From Aurantiacibacter xanthus (GTDB lineage Bacteria > Pseudomonadota > Alphaproteobacteria > Sphingomonadales > Sphingomonadaceae): a DNA stretch of 64,000 nt. The stretch is from positions 23,085 through 87,084 of the forward strand of contig NZ_QXFM01000010.1 in the NCBI RefSeq assembly GCF_003584015.1, given 5' to 3'. The stretch's first letter is position 1. Each line of letters starts with the position of its first letter. Of the stretch, positions 61,708 through 64,000 are shown piece after piece. The position numbers and the translations under genes are program-made. The notes beneath the pieces were generated by a model. It saw only the letters and a list, made by a program, of their open reading frames with translations, was not told the origin of the DNA and searched no databases.

Positions 61708-62993
61708 TTCCCCCGCGCGATCTCGCGCCAGCCGATGTCGTGGCGGCAGAAGCCGCTGGCGAAATCGATCCTGTCGACGGCGGCGTAGGCAGCCTCCTGC
61801 GCCGCCTTCGTGTCGGCCCCGCGCGCGGTGACGTTGAGCACACGCCCGCCACTGGCGCGCAGGCTGTCGTCCTCCTCGTCGCGCACGGTCCCGGCGTGGA
61901 ACACCACAGCGCCCTCGGCCTCGGCGTCGCGCAAGTCGATCACGCCGCCCTTTTCCGGGGTGCCGGGATAGCCGTTCGCCGCCATCACCACGGTAAGGGC
62001 AACCTCGTTGGCGAATTTCAGCGGCTCCTGCGAACCAAGCCGGTCCTCGGCGCAGGCGAGCAGATAGTCCGCCAGATCGCTTTCGAGCCGCATCATCAGC
62101 ACCTGACACTCGGGATCGCCGAAGCGGCAGTTGTATTCGACCAGCTTGGGGCCCTCGTCGGTCAGCATCAGCCCGGCGTAGAGCACGCCCGAATAGGGGG
62201 TGCCGTCGTCGGCCATCTGGCGCACGGTGGGGATGATGATCTTGGCCATCGCCTCGGCCTGCAATTCGGGCGTCAGCACGCGGGCGGGGGAGTAGGCGCC
62301 CATGCCGCCGGTGTTGGGGCCGGTGTCGCCGTCGCCGACGCGCTTGTGGTCCTGCGCGGTGCCGAAAGCCATCACGGTCGCGCCGTCGGTGAGCGCGAAC
62401 AGGCTCGCCTCCTCGCCCGCCATGAACTCCTCGATCACCACCTCGGCCCCGGCATCGCCGAACTGGCCGTCGAACATATCCGCGAGCGCCGCCTCGGCCT
62501 CGGCGCGCGTTTCGGGCAGGACCACGCCCTTGCCCGCCGCCAGCCCATCGGCCTTCAGCACATAGGGCGGCGAGAACCGGTCGAGCGCGGCCAGCGCCTG
62601 TTCGAGGCTGGTGCAATGCTCGTAACCGGCGGTGGGGATACCCGCGCGGTCGCACAGGGCCTTGGTGAAGCTTTTCGAGCCCTCAAGCTGCGCCGCCGCC
62701 TTCGAAGGGCCGAAGGTGGAAATGCCCTCGCCGCGCAGCGAATCGGCGAGGCCGTCGACCAGCGGCGCTTCCGGCCCGATCACCACCAGGCCGATGCTCT
62801 CCTGCTCGCAGAAGCCCACCACCAGCTCGTGGTCGGTGAGGTCCATGGTGAAGCATTCGGCCAGGCCTTCCATGCCCGGATTGCCGGGGCTGGCGAACAG
62901 TTTGCCCCCATCTTGCGCAATGGCGCGGGATTGCGCGAGCTTCCATACCAGCGCATGTTCGCGCCCTCCCGACCCCAACACGAGGATATTCAT
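61704..62993 (-). CDS. purD: Phosphoribosylamine-glycine ligase
   Basis: GARS, second step of purine synthesis, 429 aa. N-terminal [13 protein letters not shown] (7-19), ATP-grasp motifs [20 protein letters not shown] and [14 protein letters not shown], then [15 protein letters not shown] with the metal-binding Glu and Asn. C-terminal helical domain after about 330. The ATG overlaps the xseA ATG on the opposite strand within one CATG. Stop overlaps the membrane-protein gene. Confidence 0.96.
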   Translation of the reverse strand: MNILVLGSGGREHALVWKLAQSRAIAQDGGKLFASPGNPGMEGLAECFTMDLTDHELVVGFCEQESIGLVVIGPEAPLVDGLADSLRGEGISTFGPSKAAAQLEGSKSFTKALCDRAGIPTAGYEHCTSLEQALAALDRFSPPYVLKADGLAAGKGVVLPETRAEAEAALADMFDGQFGDAGAEVVIEEFMAGEEASLFALTDGATVMAFGTAQDHKRVGDGDTGPNTGGMGAYSPARVLTPELQAEAMAKIIIPTVRQMADDGTPYSGVLYAGLMLTDEGPKLVEYNCRFGDPECQVLMMRLESDLADYLLACAEDRLGSQEPLKFANEVALTVVMAANGYPGTPEKGGVIDLRDAEAEGAVVFHAGTVRDEEDDSLRASGGRVLNVTARGADTKAAQEAAYAAVDRIDFASGFCRHDIGWREIARGN

Positions 62994-64000
62994 GGCTTGC
63001 CCGGCCTCTTATTACGATGATAACGATCCGGCGCTCGTAGCGGCGAGCCGCCCCGGCGACAATTCCCACGCCCTCACGATCACCGAGATTTCTCAGGCAT
63101 TGAAGCGCACGGTGGAGGACCGGTTCGGCTTCGTGCGCGTGCGCGGCGAACTTTCCGGCGTGAAGCGGGCGGCCTCGGGGCACCTCTATTGCAGCATGAA
63201 GGACGAGAAATCGGTCATCGATGCGGTGATGTGGAAGGGCACCACTGGCCGCTTGGCGTTCAAGCCGGAAGACGGGCTCGAAGTGGTGGCGACGGGCAAG
63301 CTGACCACCTTCCCCGGCCGCTCGAAATACCAGATCGTGATGGAATCGATGGAGATCGCGGGCGAAGGGGCCTTGCTCGCGCTGCTCGAAAAGACGCGCC
63401 AGCGGCTGGCGGCGGAGGGGCTGTTCGCGCCCGAGCGCAAGCGCCGCCTGCCCTTTGCGCCGAAGGTGATCGGGGTGGTGACATCGCCCACCGGCGCGGT
63501 GATTCGCGATATCCTGCACCGGCTGCGCGACCGGTTTCCCACCCATGTGATCGTCTGGCCGGTGCTGGTGCAGGGGCAGGGCGCGGCCGCGCAGGTGGCC
63601 AATGCGGTGCGCGGGTTCGGCGCGCTCGACGCCAACGGACCGGTGCCTCGGCCTGACCTCCTGATCGTGGCGCGCGGGGGCGGCTCGATCGAGGACTTGT
63701 GGAGTTTCAACGAGGAAGAGGTGGTGCGCGCCATCGCCGCCTCGCCGATTCCCGTGATCAGTGCGGTGGGCCACGAGACCGACACCACGCTGGCCGACCA
63801 CGCCGCCGATGCCCGTGCCCCCACGCCGACGGCAGCGGCGGAAATGGCGGTGCCGGTGCGGCGCGAATTGATGGCTTTCCTCGAAGACCTGGGCCTGAGG
63901 CAGAAGCGCGGGGTCTGGCGTCCGCTCGAACTGGGGCGCGAGCGGCTGGCCGTACGGGCGCAGCGCTTGCCGACGTCCGAGACCTTGCTCCAGCCCGCGC
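62992..64000 (+). CDS. xseA: Exodeoxyribonuclease VII large subunit (partial, 3' end missing)
   Basis: The first 336 codons lie in the window. After a short variable start ([16 protein letters not shown]), the OB-fold domain begins with [18 protein letters not shown] and [19 protein letters not shown]. The catalytic domain follows with [40 protein letters not shown] and [16 protein letters not shown]. ExoVII degrades single-stranded DNA with XseB (not in the window). ATG 62992 is supported by homologous starts and overlaps the purD start. Confidence 0.93.
   Translation, partial: MACPASYYDDNDPALVAASRPGDNSHALTITEISQALKRTVEDRFGFVRVRGELSGVKRAASGHLYCSMKDEKSVIDAVMWKGTTGRLAFKPEDGLEVVATGKLTTFPGRSKYQIVMESMEIAGEGALLALLEKTRQRLAAEGLFAPERKRRLPFAPKVIGVVTSPTGAVIRDILHRLRDRFPTHVIVWPVLVQGQGAAAQVANAVRGFGALDANGPVPRPDLLIVARGGGSIEDLWSFNEEEVVRAIAASPIPVISAVGHETDTTLADHAADARAPTPTAAAEMAVPVRRELMAFLEDLGLRQKRGVWRPLELGRERLAVRAQRLPTSETLLQPA

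Noticed and set aside
60879..63020. A 713-codon open frame on the plus strand
   Set aside because: It covers the COG4705-like gene in another frame and the reverse of purD. No domain resemblance.

Overview
The window is about 64 kb of high-GC alphaproteobacterial chromosome. The protein repertoire fits Sphingomonadales, most likely an Erythrobacteraceae relative (Erythrobacter/Porphyrobacter/Qipengyuania type): CarD next to FdxA and a SUV3-like helicase, a fused ThiS-ThiG, UrcA, PopZ, DUF1491, DUF6489 and a long-form HPF. Genes are tightly packed, with many 4-bp ATGA or GTGA overlaps. I saw no rRNA, tRNA, IS element, prophage or CRISPR array.

The most informative block is 9.9-24.8 kb, which looks like the chromosome origin. 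On the minus strand run hemE, hemJ, rho, a DUF6489 gene, mnmE, mnmG, rsmG, parA and parB. On the plus strand run ppsR, maf, aroE, coaE, dnaQ, hpf, ptsN, a hotdog thioesterase gene and a DUF1491 gene. The two runs diverge from the hemE-ppsR gap (18835-19134). That gap holds an AT-rich tract, a perfect DnaA box, a near-perfect DnaA box and four GANTC sites, and hemE plus a DUF299 gene flank the origin in Caulobacter. Three parS sites lie 4.6-7.4 kb away: two inside rsmG and one between mnmG and mnmE. A popZ gene (pole-anchoring of ParB-parS) lies about 9 kb on the other side.

Left part (0-9.9 kb): the start of an envelope protein, the helicase-S4-fdxA run, carD with promoter and terminator, tsaC, a DUF815 ATPase, a PQQ-type sugar dehydrogenase, a free-methionine-sulfoxide reductase and a secreted protein. 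Middle (25-37 kb): a cell-wall hydrolase, xthA-erpA, a CBS protein, a thioredoxin-like ferredoxin, popZ, a PCMT-like gene with tolC, class I fumarase, a LytS/LytTR two-component pair with a 21-bp-phased direct repeat in front of it, and lipid-kinase and phosphoesterase genes. The stretch 37.4-40.1 kb looks accessory: a MASE1 kinase, a FixJ-like regulator, palindromes upstream and an orphan ORF of lower GC. Core genes resume with rplM-rpsI, cutA-ctaA, a MerC-like gene behind a Zur-like box, and the fused thiSG.

Right part (44.8-64 kb): acyl-CoA synthetase, ggt-pyrD, a candidate small RNA, an AraC regulator and a full suf operon (sufR-sufB-lipoprotein-DUF559-sufC-sufD-sufS-sufT-GNAT-sufA). Palindromic repeats have entered this operon, one in frame inside sufC and one at the 5' end of sufS. 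The right edge has an EI24 protein, adenosine kinase, a frameshifted LuxR-type gene, a membrane protein with a strict fourfold W/G/D repeat, purD and the start of xseA.

Coordinates and starts were read by eye. Family names are from recognition, not database searches.
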